From assembly GCA_030849075.1 (NCBI GenBank), contig JASAOO010003526.1, positions 26,004 to 90,003 of the forward strand: a DNA stretch of 64,000 nt, written 5' to 3'. This document shows, piece after piece, positions 38,575 to 51,000 of the stretch (the first letter of the stretch is position 1; each line of letters starts with the position of its first letter). The notes beneath the pieces were generated by a model that saw only the letters and a list, made by a program, of their open reading frames with translations, was not told where the DNA came from and searched no databases. Both the position numbers and the translations under genes were made by a program. Origin of the DNA: Zelonia costaricensis (taxonomy: Eukaryota > Euglenozoa > Kinetoplastea > Trypanosomatida > Trypanosomatidae).

Positions 38575-39802
38575 ACGTCGGCGGTGGGCATCACCGTCGC
38601 CTTTACGACGCTGCGTCTTGGCGTGTTCCGTTATTGGCCTCTATGCTGCGACGCCAGTGCATCCTTTTTTTTTTCTCCTTTCTTGCATTGTTGGTTTTCT
38701 TTCCGCTGTTGTCGTGGTGACCCGCTCCTTGCCTACGACCTGTAGATGCGCGTGCTGCGCACTTGTGAGTGTGTGTTTGTCTGTGTACGGCTGATTATGA
38801 TGGTGTGCGACACGTCCCCCGTCTTCACCCTGTGTATACGTGCGTGTGTGTGCTCCCCCCTCCGTTCGACTTGCTCCTTCGGTTCCCCGTTCTCAAACCG
38901 CTGGTCTCTTCCCCACCCCCGCCCCCCGTTTTCATCTCCGTGGCCCCTCGTATCCCGCCACCGCGGCATGTGCAACGCCGTGTTGGCTCTCGCCACAGCC
39001 TGGGCGCTGCCACCGCCCCCCCCCTCTTTCTCGTTGTCGACGCGAGGCGAGCGAAAAGAGAAGTTCTGAAAGCGAAACAAACGTTCAAGCATGCGTGCAG
39101 CGCCGTCGCCGCACCTCCCAGGCCTCGGCCCACTTCTCGACGGGTTCCAAGGGCTCAACCTCCGCGAGACAGCGCACGCCACGGGAACCTCGAGTACCGT
39201 GGCGAGAGTCGGCGTGTCTGTCGTTTCGTGCTTCGATGCACGTGTTCGACAGCCCGCTTTCTCCCGCTGCTCGCTGGGCCGAGTCGTCCCCACCCCCCTT
39301 CCCCTTCTCCCTCCGCGCGGTCGCCCAGGGCGACGGCACTGGCAGTGACTTGCGAGGTTTGCACCGCGCCGCTCTGTGACGCACGCCGAATCCTTGCCAA
39401 GCTTCCGTGCGTGGAGGCACGCTTCTCCCCCTTGTCTTACTGTCTCTCTCTCTGCACGTTCGTTGGCCCCTCCGAGCGCCGCTTTGTGCTTTTCGCGTGA
39501 CAGTCAACGAGTGCAGCCCTCACCTCGGGACTCCACCACGGTCCCCGCCGCGCCCCCTCCCCCGTTCACTCCCTGCCCTTGTGTGCGTTTACGTGCAGCT
39601 GCGCTCGACGACTCACGTCTCTGCCGTAGTGCTGCTCCGTGCACCGGGCATTGCAGCTGACGGGTGCAGCGCAGCATACACGAAAGACGCACCGCCCACC
39701 CCACCGACATCGCTTGCCGTTCTTCCCCATCTCTCCTGGGCACCTCACCTACGCTGCCCGCCCTCCTCCCACCTACTAGAGCTCTCTCTCTCTCTCGCCG
39801 CT
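38502..39802 (+). other. Intergenic spacer Rictor-like - hypothetical gene
   Basis: About 1.3 kb, no gene. A GT run lies at 38544-38572. Pyrimidine-rich DNA increases downstream, ending in a CT tract at 39780-39797 very close to the next ATG, with AG at 39779-39780. Confidence 0.5.
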
Positions 39803-40627
39803 ATGGCTCGCACTGCACACCGTGTACGTGCTTCGAGCAGCGACAGCACCGCCTCCTCGGCCTCTCGCGAAGCGACACAACAGAAGCGACAGGAGCTGTC
39901 TGGGCGTTCTTCGGCAATGCGGCCCACACCAGCACCACGCTCTGCGGACGTGCCGGCGGAGGAGGAAAGTGCCGTGACTCGTACCACAACCATCACCGCG
40001 ACCACGCCAGCTGCAACCGCCGCGGTCTCCGGCAACGGCACCTTCACGGCGTCTGAGGTGCGTCGGCAGAAGACGCTCTTCCTCGGCGATTCGGAGCACT
40101 TCGCGTTCGACTTCGGTGGTGAGGCGACGGAGATTGCGGAGACGCTGTTCGAGGCGGACGCAGCCCAGCGCGCGGCCATGCGGGCCGAGGAGCTGGCAGA
40201 CGCCACCGCCCGGGTGCACACGGTGGCCACGGTGGCACGGCCCTTGACGCTGGAGGAGGTGAACACCTACGCGGCGGCGGCGGCGGCACGCGGGCCGCGG
40301 CGGTTCTTGACGCTTCCGAAGCCTGGTGCACGCAAGCGCGCCGCCGCTGCTGCTGCTGCTGCTGCTGCTGGTGTAGCCGAGGCGTCTGTATCGCAGTCGG
40401 AGGGTGTGCACAAGCCCAATGGGCCCGGGGCGAGCACGGCGCCGGCGCAGCGCGCTGAGGCGGAGGAGGAAGATGGTGCGGAGGGGGCCACCCTGGCGGA
40501 GGCGATTCCGCAGTTCAGGGCGGCGCTGCGCCGCTACGAGGCGGACCTCTGGCGCGCACACAAGCAGCGCCGGGAGGAGGAGGATCGGCAGCACCGCAGC
40601 AAGACGCGGCAGGGACAGCGTGCGTAG
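39803..40627 (+). CDS. Conserved hypothetical protein with Ala run
   Basis: A 274-residue, soluble protein of unknown function. Residues 1-85 are Ser/Thr/Ala-rich and probably disordered. About 88-180 looks ordered, with GTFTASEVRRQKTLFLGDSE, then an acidic helical part rich in Ala/Glu. An alanine run at about 183-193 is coded by a gct/gcc repeat (40346-40371). The C-terminal ~45 residues are a charged helix (RRYEADLWRAHKQRREEEDR) with coiled-coil character. No membrane span or known catalytic motif is seen. The ATG at 39803 directly follows the CT tract and is preferred over the upstream open frame. Confidence 0.75.
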   Translation: MARTAHRVRASSSDSTASSASREATQQKRQELSGRSSAMRPTPAPRSADVPAEEESAVTRTTTITATTPAATAAVSGNGTFTASEVRRQKTLFLGDSEHFAFDFGGEATEIAETLFEADAAQRAAMRAEELADATARVHTVATVARPLTLEEVNTYAAAAAARGPRRFLTLPKPGARKRAAAAAAAAAAGVAEASVSQSEGVHKPNGPGASTAPAQRAEAEEEDGAEGATLAEAIPQFRAALRRYEADLWRAHKQRREEEDRQHRSKTRQGQRA

Positions 40628-41478
40628 GGCGGCTCGCCGCGCGGCCCTGATGCTTCCAGCAGGGACTCCCTCGCGTGGGCGGTGGCGCCTCACCGAAGAA
40701 GTCGACAAACACGACGCCTGACACGTGTGGACGGGTTGGTGATGGCGACGAGTGTACAACGCTGCGACGCGCCAGGCTCTCTGTCTGACCACGCATGTCG
40801 CGCTTCCCACATGGGTTTTGCTCGCCGCTTTACCTTTCCCTCCAAAGCACGCAGTCACCGTCACTTGCGGTTAACACGTTTTAAAGGAACTCCCGTACTG
40901 ACACACACACACACACACATCTGAGGTCTGCAGGAGTCGGTGATGGAGAAGAGTGCAGTGCGAACGTTGAGTATGGGCAAGGGGCGTGGTGGCAGTGGCT
41001 CTTGTCACCATCACTGTATGGTGCAGCGGATGGCACGTGCCCTCGCACACCCGTGAAGGGAAATGGGCCGCGCTTGCGGCGCGTCGACCGCTTCGTGGGT
41101 GCGTGTGCCTGTCGGCGCGCGTCACGTCGGTTGCCGCGGCCCACATTTAGGTTTTCACCTGTCGACTTCAGCCGCTGCGCAATGATCGAGCTCTTCTGAT
41201 GCCCCTCACTCCGCCGCTTTTTCGCGTTTTTGTTTGGGTACTCTACCACCACCCCAAACTCTCGCTCACACACACACACCATGCGCGATTAAGTTCGCTT
41301 TCACCCGCCACCCGCCACCCGCCACCCCCCCCTCCCACGCTTCTCCCTGCTTGCCGCGTTGACTGACGCTCGTCTTTCCCCTCGTGTGCATCTCTCACGT
41401 GAAGGGTGCCACTCGTCTACGCACATCCGCCAACACACACACACACAGAGACCTCTCCTGGTCCTGCACCTTCCTCAG
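40628..41478 (+). other. Intergenic spacer before paralogous membrane-protein gene A
   Basis: About 850 bp, no gene. It has CA runs (40901-40919, 41270-41280), a tandem repeat of a 7-base ccacccg unit at about 41299-41326, and a pyrimidine-rich end whose last AG (41477-41478) directly abuts the next ATG. Confidence 0.5.
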
Positions 41479-42735
41479 ATGCCGTTCCTCCCGCGCCGTC
41501 TCACGGGCTTCCTGCGTCGCCACCACGACGCCGCCATCCATGTGGGTGTGCTGCTCGTCACTGCCGCCGTGTGCGTGCCGCTGCTGGCCACAGTGCCGGA
41601 TTCGCGACCGTACGGCGCCACTTTTCTCGCCTGGACCATCGCCTTCGCGCTGCGGCTGTGGCGGTGGCTGCCCAGCGAGCGCGCTCACGTGCGTCGTGCC
41701 GCGCACCGCCTCGCTGACGCCCGCATGCGCCAGCGCGGAGTGGGCAAGGTGCTGATGCCGTACACCCACACCTCTCGCACCTCCACCAGCACGCTGACCG
41801 CCACTGCCGCCTCCTCTATGCCCCTCGTCCCGCGGCGATCGCGTGAGCGGCTATGCAAAGGCGACGCATGCGCGATGGAAGAGGCCCCTGTCACCGCTGC
41901 GCCCGCGGGTGCAGCAGCGGCCACTGCTTTTGCCGCCAACGCGTCTGCCCGACGCCCATTGTTTTCGCTTGCCGACAACGACAGTACGGGCGTGGTGGCA
42001 GCTCCGCGGCGTCCAGCCATCACAGGCCTGGGCGACGGCACAGTGGCGAGTTACACGGCGTCTCCATTGGTCGAGCTGCTGCCTGTGGACACCGGCCTGT
42101 CCACCTCGGCGCTGATGTCCTCCGTCGAGTTCCTCTCGCGTACCCGCCCATCCGCGCCAGCGGTAGAGCCATTCGCGCTGGCGCTTTACTACGCGCGCGG
42201 CACCGGCGCGGCAGCGCCGTCGGGGAGTGAGTCGGGGACGCGCAGCGGCGGCCGCGACAACGCCACTGACGTGCCGCGGCACAGGTACGAGCCGTTCACG
42301 CATGTCTCGCACGCCGCCAGCTCGGACGGCCGCTCACCGGAGTCGGGCTACGCCAGCGAGAACGAGGACGCCGGCAACAGCAGCGCCGTCTTCTCCTCTG
42401 TCGGCTCCGCCGCCTCGCCGGCCTCTCCGGCGTCGTGCGGCACGCAAGGCTACAGCGGGATGGCAGACGCGGAGGTGTCCGTCCCATCCACGCCCCACGC
42501 CCACCCGCCGCCGTCGCCGCAGCCGCAACGCAGCGCGGTGGTGCGCTCCGAGCAAACACATCCCGCCGCGGACGAGCTCGAGTGGCCGCCTGCAGCGGCG
42601 AGCCTGCGACGTGGGGCGGCGGCGCCGCCGGATGTGTCCCTCCCTTCAGCGCCGCGCATCTCCGTCACGAGCTCGACGCTGCGGCTGCAGCGTCTTGCGC
42701 CACCGGTGTCACGCAGGGACCCACACGTGCCTTGA
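41479..42735 (+). CDS. Two-span membrane protein with disordered tail, paralogue A
   Basis: A 418-residue protein with two hydrophobic helices near the N-terminus (about 20-38 and 45-61) followed by a conserved juxtamembrane basic segment and a long Ser/Pro/Ala-rich tail without recognisable domains. It is related to the next gene: VCVPLLATVPDSR and LRLWRWLPS here match VCVPVFAAVPASR and LKLWRFLPS there, and both continue with a helix containing LAD. The hairpin would leave a long cytosolic tail, a layout seen in reticulon-like or membrane-scaffold proteins, but no family is recognised. The longer frame begins with a TTG, so the first ATG after cag was chosen. Confidence 0.8.
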   Translation: MPFLPRRLTGFLRRHHDAAIHVGVLLVTAAVCVPLLATVPDSRPYGATFLAWTIAFALRLWRWLPSERAHVRRAAHRLADARMRQRGVGKVLMPYTHTSRTSTSTLTATAASSMPLVPRRSRERLCKGDACAMEEAPVTAAPAGAAAATAFAANASARRPLFSLADNDSTGVVAAPRRPAITGLGDGTVASYTASPLVELLPVDTGLSTSALMSSVEFLSRTRPSAPAVEPFALALYYARGTGAAAPSGSESGTRSGGRDNATDVPRHRYEPFTHVSHAASSDGRSPESGYASENEDAGNSSAVFSSVGSAASPASPASCGTQGYSGMADAEVSVPSTPHAHPPPSPQPQRSAVVRSEQTHPAADELEWPPAAASLRRGAAAPPDVSLPSAPRISVTSSTLRLQRLAPPVSRRDPHVP

Positions 42736-44878
42736 GGGGAAGGCAGGGGGGGGGGGCGAGTGCGAAGGGGTGTGGGGAGAGGGGGGGGGGGAGTGAGGCA
42801 GAGATCCGTGGAGCTGCGCTGTCGCTCATTGTCATCCACGACACACACGCGGCGCGGATGTGCTGTCGAGGTGTTCGCGCACCGCGCGGTGTCCGCTGCG
42901 CCCACCCACGTCGACCCGCGCTTTACGCCTCCTCCGCTCCTTCTCTTTTCCACTGCGCACGCGCCGGGCGTGGCACCGACGTCCCTCTCTCGAACGCGCT
43001 GCTCGATCCTCGTGTGTGCCGCCGCCTGGCGCTCCCCAGATGCGGTCGCCCCCCCTCTCTCTCTGTGTGAAGTGAGCACTTCACTTTTTTGTCGGCGCTG
43101 GAAAGCAGTCGTTCTCGCTCCTCCTTCGCGAATGCGTGTGCTCCTTCACCTCCCTTCTCCCTCCTGCCCACACCGGCACTGCCTTCATCCTTTCTCACGC
43201 TACGCGATGTGGTGACGTGGCGGTGCTGCCTCGTCTCCCAAGCCTTTTTCTTTTCTCTGCCTGACATTGCCGCTGTTTTCTCGTTTCACACCCCCCGCGC
43301 ATGCGCAAGCGGAAGGGAGGCTGCACCCCCCCGTCCCCCCTTTGCACACTATCCTCATTCCCCCCCCCCAACACACACACGTGCACTTCAAGCTCGAAGG
43401 CGCTTTTCCATCTTTCTCTCTTCCACTATCCAGATCTTCATTCTCTCCTGCTTTACGCTTTGGGCTGTTGCGCGCGTGCGCGCGTTGGTGTGCGCTCGTG
43501 TTTCCTTCTTGCCTTTCCCAGATCTATCCGTCTCTGTTTCTCTTCGCTATCCTTCTAGCTCGCCTTTTCTCTCTCCCCTCCCTTGGTGTCGCTGTGGTGC
43601 ACGTTGTGATGTTGCAGGTCGCGCTGCTGCTGCGGCTGTAGTTGTCACTGCTTTGTGTTGGGCGCCACGAGCGATGTGCGGTTGGGAAGTGCGCACGCGC
43701 ACACACGCACACGCACACAACCTCGACTCCGGCTTCCTTCTTTTCAGGTCTTTGTTCTTCATCTACCTTCAACACCTACTGTGGTGAATGCGCGTTGCTG
43801 TTCGTGGCTTGACGAGAGTGGGGAGGGAGGGGGAGGCCGGACGTATCGGCACCCTCCACTGCGCTCGTGCTGAGCGTGCGGCCTTTCACGGCGGCATCGC
43901 GAAGGGGTGAAGAGGGAGGAAACAAACAAGGAAAGCGCAGGAAGGAGATGCACCGGTGTCACTCGAGCGTGGCTCAAAGCACGTCACACGTGGCTGTGTG
44001 TGTGTACGTGTGTGTGTGTGTGTGTGTGCCGTGCGCTGCGTGTGTGCGACGCCCTTTGTCGGCGTCCGTGCTTTCCGCGTGTGCTCTCCACCGTTGCCCT
44101 CTCGCCGCGGGTGCGCTTTACCCCCCCCTTACTCCTCCAGGAGTACGAGCCGCACCACTGCCCCCCTCTTTTCCTCTGCCGTATTGGTGCAAGCTAGAGT
44201 TAAAGAGCCACCACACAGGAGCGTGAGCGTTTTCGCGCTCGTTTGTAGGCCGTGCCGCACAGCTCGGTTGCAGGCGCTTCTCTGCCTCCTGCCCGCTCCC
44301 CGAGTTGCGTAATCCACGCCGCCCCGGACAAGTGCAGACCAAACCCACGCGTTGGGTGTTCGCGCTGCGGGGCACCGTGCGCGCAGACGGAGAGCGGTCG
44401 AAACGGTGGCGCCGCAGTGATGATGTACCCGCTTGCTGCGGTGCTTCGACCGCGTCGTAGCCTCCAGCCATGTGCGATGGCGCACGGGTTGAGAGGACGC
44501 ACCCCGGTGCGACGCTCCTGACGGGGCAGCGGGAGAGCAGCGATGCTTCGCCCGTCTGTGGCGCTCCTCTCTGCGCACAGTGTCGTGCCGCTTCATGGTT
44601 GCCTCGTTCTGCTTTCCCACCATCGTGTGCCGCTCCGCATTTCCACCTACGCACCAGCATTGCTGCCACACCTAAACGTACACGCACACACCCCATCAAC
44701 TTGTTTTCTCAAGTCCCCCCCCCCGCCCTCCCCACCCTCCTCTGTTTACGCCGTTGTATCTCCTGCGCTCCTCGCCCGTCGTCAGCAGGGGCTCCCCTCC
44801 CCATCTGCGCCTCTCCATCCACCCGCAACGCACACGCACCACCTCCCCTCCCCTCACACACGCAACGCGTTGCTGCAG
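42736..44878 (+). other. Long intergenic spacer between paralogues A and B
   Basis: About 2.1 kb with no supported gene. G runs lie just after the stop (42745-42754 and 42782-42791), a GT run at 43995-44030, CA-rich runs near 43370 and 43700, and pyrimidine-rich DNA through most of the rest. The final AG (44877-44878) abuts the next ATG. Confidence 0.5.
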
Positions 44879-46093
44879 ATGCGCGTATTCGGTGTAGAGT
44901 TGTGGTGCATGCACCCCAACCGCTATCTCATCATTGACTGCATCATCTTCGCAGTGGTCGTGGCCGTGTGCGTGCCCGTCTTCGCTGCCGTTCCCGCTTC
45001 GCGCGTGTACACCGGCATCCTGCTCGGCGTCGCCGTCATCTTCGTGCTCAAGCTCTGGCGATTCCTGCCCTCCCACCAGCGGTGGCTGGAGCACGAGGCG
45101 AGTGTGCTGGCCGACAAGCTCGTCGCCGAGCGCCGTGCAGTGCGACCCCCGACACGGCTGCCGTGGGTGGTGCCCGGTGAGGCCATGACGCCGACGCGCC
45201 CCGTCCCACTGTACTATCCCTGCCCGTATCCGTCGCCGCCGCCCTCTGCCCCCCACTCGTACTATGCGGCGGAGCAGCCAGCCGTAGGTGCGACGGCGGG
45301 GCCGTGCATCACCGGCCATCCCGTCTTGCGTGAGCCGCTGGCGGATTTCGCCCCTTCACGAGTCACACCGCGGCAGATGCAGGCGCTGCTGCTTCCTCCC
45401 CCGCTCTCCGCCCCCAACACGCCACCGACGCACGCGACGTCCATGGCCGCTCCAGCGCCGCGGCCGCTGTATGACTTCCCGGCGGTCCCCGAGGCAGCGG
45501 TGCTCGCCAGCAGCATCGCCTCGCGTTCCTCACTCCCCTCTCGCCCGGCAGCGACGCGTGCAACACCGCCGCGTGCGTCCCCGCCAGCGTCCACCGCCTC
45601 GCGCGCCGCCTTCTCTGCCGACGGCGTCACGGACTCAGCGAGCGGCGCCTACGACGTGTGGGGCACGCTCTCCCGCGCCACCTCGCCCCTTCGCGACGCC
45701 CGCGCCACGCCAGACACGCCGTACGCCTCCATGGCGGGTTACTCCGCCGCGGCGAGTCTGCCGGCATCGCACGACTTCGCCGACTACTACACTGAGCCAG
45801 CGTCCATGCGGACAGCACCTGGCATAGGGGGCCCGCGGCGGCCGCTGCTGCGCGGTGCGTCGGCAGCCGGCTCTCTCTTCGCCTCACAGGGGGGCTGCGA
45901 CTTGTCGTGGGGAGGGAAGGCGTCCGTGCCTCGCGGTGGCGTACGACGCGCGCAGAGCTGGTCCGGCACCTCGTCGCCCACGTACTCGAACGTGCCGGAT
46001 CGGCTGCTGTGGACGGGGCAGCCGTCGCTGCCGGTCTCCCGTTCATCTTCCCCCGCCGCTGCCTGTGCCCCTGAGGCGTACCGCTACGCGTAG
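44879..46093 (+). CDS. Two-span membrane protein with disordered tail, paralogue B
   Basis: A 404-residue protein, paralogue of the gene at 41479-42735. It has helices at about 14-34 and 40-58, the shared VCVPVFAAVPASR and LKLWRFLPS blocks, and a LADKLVAERR helix. A tail follows that is rich in Pro/Ser/Ala with several Tyr and ends in APEAYRYA. Only the first ~85 residues align between the two; the tails have diverged to low complexity. The frame is open 336 bp upstream from another ATG, but that part is not conserved with paralogue A, and both copies share a cag-ATG context at the chosen start. Function is unknown. Confidence 0.8.
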   Translation: MRVFGVELWCMHPNRYLIIDCIIFAVVVAVCVPVFAAVPASRVYTGILLGVAVIFVLKLWRFLPSHQRWLEHEASVLADKLVAERRAVRPPTRLPWVVPGEAMTPTRPVPLYYPCPYPSPPPSAPHSYYAAEQPAVGATAGPCITGHPVLREPLADFAPSRVTPRQMQALLLPPPLSAPNTPPTHATSMAAPAPRPLYDFPAVPEAAVLASSIASRSSLPSRPAATRATPPRASPPASTASRAAFSADGVTDSASGAYDVWGTLSRATSPLRDARATPDTPYASMAGYSAAASLPASHDFADYYTEPASMRTAPGIGGPRRPLLRGASAAGSLFASQGGCDLSWGGKASVPRGGVRRAQSWSGTSSPTYSNVPDRLLWTGQPSLPVSRSSSPAAACAPEAYRYA

Positions 46094-48063
46094 GGGAGGT
46101 GAGGTGGGGGGGGGGCGAGGGTGCGGCTGCGAGGCTGGCCGGGACTGCGCCGGCGATGTGCGCGTGCCACACTTCTGCTCAAACGCTTTTCTTTTTGGTT
46201 CCCATTTCTCGTATTCTGGCTTGTTTCAGTGCTTGCGTGCATGCGTGTGGGCGCTCGTGCGCGTATGCACGTATGCGTGCGTGTGTGTGTGTGCCTATCC
46301 ACTTGTTTTACCTCGCATCCGTCTTGTTTCACAGCGCCACTAGATTCAACACAAACACTCAAACACACGCAAGTGTCACGCGCTCGGCTCTTTCCTGGGC
46401 GACGCTTCTTCTTCTCCTTCTTCTTTTTCTTTTTATGCTGGCTTTGACTATCCTCTTGCTTCTCTCGACTTGCTTGTATTCGACCCTCGCTTCGTCTACG
46501 CTACGGTGAACGCTTCTGATGGAGTGGGCATGTGCGTGTGTGTGTCCGTGGGTGGAAGCTGAGCGTCCCCAGCGGAAAGCGACGACTCGCTTCTCCGATC
46601 GCGCCTCCACTGCGCATACGCGCACATCTCGTCCTGCGTCCCTTCGCTTGCTTTGACGCCACGGCACCTGCTCTGGTTTTTCTCTTTTCCCTTTCGCCAG
46701 GTGGTGCTTGCGGGTGTGGCCCACTCCGGTGCGCTGGTGCTCCTGTGCGCGTGCGTGATGGCTACTCAGCGCCTTCACCACACGATTCTGTACCTCCATT
46801 GGTCTAAGACACGATTCAAAGCCCTCTGAGGGTACACCGGAACACGCATGAATGCACAAGCAAACACACACACACACACACACACATACATACACACATG
46901 CCGAATCCAATACGGATGCGTGCGCGTGAACACCGACGCGTTGTGTGTGTGTGTGTGCGCAGGTGGGGAATTGGGAGCGACGTACCGCTGCTGCTCCCGC
47001 AGAGTTGGTACGCGCTCCGTCATCAGCGCTCTTCCCTCCACCTTCTCTCTCACCATTGACTTCGTGTATGTGTGAGGGTGTTGTGCGGCGACGTGGGAGC
47101 GCCAGAGACGCACCCGTGGAAGCTGCAGCTCGCTCCCGGAACAGAGTGGGGGTGGAAGGAGAAGGGAAATCCGCCTTCTCCCCACGCTCTTTATGTATCC
47201 GTGGGCATACGGCGGCGTGGAGCACCGGACGGGCAGGGGGCTGCTGGAATGGGTTTCCTCGTCATGCGACTCCTCTGCTCAACGTGCATGCACTTGCCTC
47301 CGTCCCTCCTTGCTGTCTGCCTTCCTTCGTCTTCTCGCCTCTGCACCTGCATGCGCAGTCGCTGAACGCGGGCCCCATCACTGCCCCCCCCCCCCCCCCG
47401 CGCGGCTTCGCTCCCGTCCCAACCCCCTCACGCACACACGGCCCTCCTTGTGTGTGCCTGGCTGGAGTAACTCATAGAAGGCTCCTAGTCCCCACACCGG
47501 TCCCTCACTCCCCGCACTCACACCTATACACCTCCCCCCCCTTCTCAGCCGTTGTCGGCGTACTTGTTTGCTCAACCTTGCCTTTGCCCTCCAGCTCCTC
47601 TCTTACGCATAGACCCTCCCACACCGGCGTTGCCCGGCCCCCCCGCCCCCTCCCCAGGCGCTGCCCATACGCAACCTTGCCCCTCCCCCCCTCCCTCATT
47701 GAACGCCATCCGTTGCCGCAGCATCAGCGGCACGCTTAGACTCCACACCTCTCTCTTCCCAGCTCACGGCGTCCTCCTCCTCCCGCACCTCCGTCCCCCC
47801 CTCACTCATCTCCCATCTCATACAAGCCTCGCAGCATCAGGCCAGAGGAAGCCACACGTCTGCTCAGCCTCCCCCCCTCCAGCAGCCCGCCTCTGGCAGT
47901 GCACATACGCATCCTGAAGGCTACGCCCACTCATTCACCCACCCATCCACCCATCCACCCTCCCCCCAATAGACACACACACACACACACACACACACCA
48001 CACACACAGACGGACCACCGGGCGTCGCGCAGCGCATCGGTTCTCTCAACTCTCGCTATCATC
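46094..48063 (+). other. Long intergenic spacer before EXO1
   Basis: About 2 kb, no gene. G run at 46107-46116, GT/CA runs at 46275-46293, 46864-46885 and 47972-47998, a C run near 47385-47399, and a short (ccat/ccac) repeat at about 47935-47965. It is pyrimidine-rich towards the next gene. Confidence 0.5.
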
Positions 48064-51000
48064 ATGGGAATCAAAGGGCTGTGGCAGGCGCTTCGGGCGT
48101 ACGTCGATGACGGCCACCTCTCGCAGTTTCGCGGCCAGCGGGTCGCGGTGGACATGTACGTGTGGCTGCATCGCTGCGTGCACCGCTCCGTCCGCATCCG
48201 CACCGAGGCGGTCGTCGCCTACCTCGACGCCAAGTACAGCAACACCGCTCTGCCCAGCGAGATGGAGAGCATCGGCGGCAGTGGCGGCATCGCCAGCTAC
48301 CCGAAGGACTGCGTTGGCGGTGGCGACGCTGATGGCGTGTCAGCAAGCGGCTCCGCCTCACCGGTGCCGCCGCCCCTGTGCGTCGACGACGTTCTCGTGC
48401 TGGATGATCAGTTGCTGACACTCGTGCTGGACAAGGTGGCCGCGCTGCAGCGCTTTGGTGTCGTGCCGGTGTGCGTCTTTGACGGCGCGGAGATGCCGAT
48501 GAAGGGGGGCACGGACGAGGAGCGGCAGCGGCGGCGCACCGAGGCGTTCCAGGAGGCGCTGCGCAAGCTGGAGCAGCTCTACTGTGAGGTGCACCGACGC
48601 CGTCAGTGGGGTGCGGCGGCCTCGGCGACGAACGACATCGAAGGCGGCGGCGGTGGCGGACCGGCGCCGTCGCGTCGCACCTCTTCTGTGCTGCCGCACG
48701 ACCACCGCCTGTACGAGGAGGCAGTGGTGCTGATGGAGAAGGCCGTCGACATCTCCACCGAGTTGGCCCACGCTGTAATTCAAGTGCTGAAGGAGGAGCG
48801 CCACGTCGAGTGCATCGTCGCGCCCTACGAGGCCGACGCGCAGCTTGCCTTCCTCTGCCGCGAGGGGTACGTGGCGGCCGCCGCCTCGGAAGACTCGGAC
48901 CTCATCGCGTACTACTGCCCCTGCATCATCTCGAAGCTGGACACCTTCTCGGGGAAGTGCGAGGTGCTGCAGCCGCCGCAGTGCGCCCCGCTCTTCTTCC
49001 GCATGTTCGCTGGCAGCAGCGCCGCGCCCGCCTCGCCTGCCGCTGGCACAGCGCTGAGCGGGCCGCATCGTCACAGTGGGTCGGACAGCGCCGACGGCAG
49101 CAGCACCCACGCACGCCTGCGCGCAGCGGCGCTAACCGCCATGCAGCAGCGTGGCGGGGACGGCAGAGGCGAGCCGCACGGCGCACCTTCCGCAGGGGCT
49201 ACGAGCGGCGCCGCCAGCTTCACCTACGAGTCTTTCCTGCTGGGCTGCATCATGAGCGGCTGTGACTACGTGCCGAACCTGCGCGGCATCGGCGTAAAGA
49301 AGGCGTTCCGGCTTGTGGCCCGTGCCACGTCACTGCGGGAGTGCTTCAGCACTCTCGAGCGTGAGTACGGCTTTCCGGCGGACGAGCTGGCCCGCTATCG
49401 CCACCGCATCCTCGAAGCCTTCTACTGCTTCGCCCACCACCTCGTGTACTCCCCCCTGACGCATGAGCTCGTCACGTACCACCCGCTGCCCCCCGTCCCC
49501 CTCGCAAAGCACGGCAACACCACGAGCAGCAGCAGCACGGCAGCACTCAAGACGCAGCTTGTTGGCGCACTGTGGACCGCGCAGACGGCGCAGGAGGTGT
49601 GTGCGCAGTGCCTCAAGGACCCATGCACGCTGCAGCTGTACCAGGGCACGTTCCACGCGTGCGTCGCGCGCTACCTGCAGCGGACGCGGCGGGGCCAGAC
49701 CTCGCTGACGGCGTTCGGTGGGTTTCACTCGATGACGTCGAACCGCGTCGTGGTGCACCTCTCACAGCGGCAGCAGGACCCACAGCACCATCAGTCCCAG
49801 CAGCAGCACCAGCAGCGACAGCACACCAGCAGCGGAGAGGCGGGCTTGACAACACGGGCGTGCGTGCGGGAGGACGAGGCGGACTTTGGGGCGCCGCTCA
49901 AGCGGCAGCGGGTGGCGACGGGCTTCATCGGCGACGCGGGACGGAAGCCGCACGCGGCGGCGGCAGGGTCGGCGGCGGCAGCGAGCGAGGTGGTGGTGGT
50001 GCGCTCACGCTTCTTCATGGTGCGCGGGCGCACAGCTGTGCAGGAGCGCTGGTCCGACAGCGGCAGCGAGAGCGACGACACGGCGCCGATGTCTAACACG
50101 TGCGCGTCTGCCGTCGAGGCGGACGCCCATCGCGACGACTTCTTCAGCGCGCTCGCACACAAGCCGGCCCAGCGGCGGCCCGAAGCCCCCTCCGCTGCCT
50201 TCGAGGCATTGCAGATCACGGCAGGAAGTCGCACGGATGCGTCAACAGCGTCGTCCTTGGCGTCCGCCGATGACGACGGCACTTCGCCGCTGTCCGCGTC
50301 TTCGCCGGCCTTTGCGCGGGCCGCGGCGCTCTCGCCTACTTCGTCCCCCTCCGCAGAGTCCGCAAGCGAGGGCGAAGGGGCAGTGACGGGCAGGAGTGCA
50401 GCACAGGGCGTGGACGCATCGTCAGCGGTGGGTGTGCACGGCGCGCGGGGTTGCCTCGCGGAGACGCCGGACGTGGAGCCATACACGTACGGTATTGAGC
50501 CGCCGCCTGCTGAAGCAACGTCGACGTCGCCGGACGTGTCAGCTCAAAGCTCTGCGCCTGCCGCAGCGTGCAGCTGTCCCTTCGGGTACTGGCAGTGCAA
50601 CAAGGCGCATTCCGTCTTCGAGTCGTGCTTCCTGGGCAAGCAGTGGGGCCGCGAGGCACCGCCACCGCCGCCGCCATCAGCGACATCACCCGCATCGCAG
50701 CTGTCTTGTGCAACCTTGGCCGCGCCTCCGTCCCCATCCGCATCCCCGCCGGCATCGCCCACGCCATCGCCGCAGCCCGTCGCGTCTCTGGTCGCCAGCA
50801 GCACGAGCCTCGGCAGCGGTGGTGGACCTGCAGCGTACGTCCCTCGTGCCTTCCGCCCACCTCGCTCCACCGCCGCGCCGCTTCAGGCGTCCGCCTTCTC
50901 GCCCGTGTCGCCGCCTGCGTCTGGTGTGAGTCCGGCTGTGGCCGCGCCGCTGCACACGCGCGACATGAACGCCGCCTTGGTGGGTGCGAGCACGGTAGCA

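Noticed and set aside
43089..43787. 232-codon frame between the two membrane-protein paralogues
   Set aside because: Composition of a spacer (Phe/Ser/Leu from CT tracts, His/Thr from CA runs) and no motif.
44330..44530. Possible degenerate third retroposon signature on the - strand
   Set aside because: Only a short acccaacgcg-like match; no P1 arms, no A tail, no duplication.
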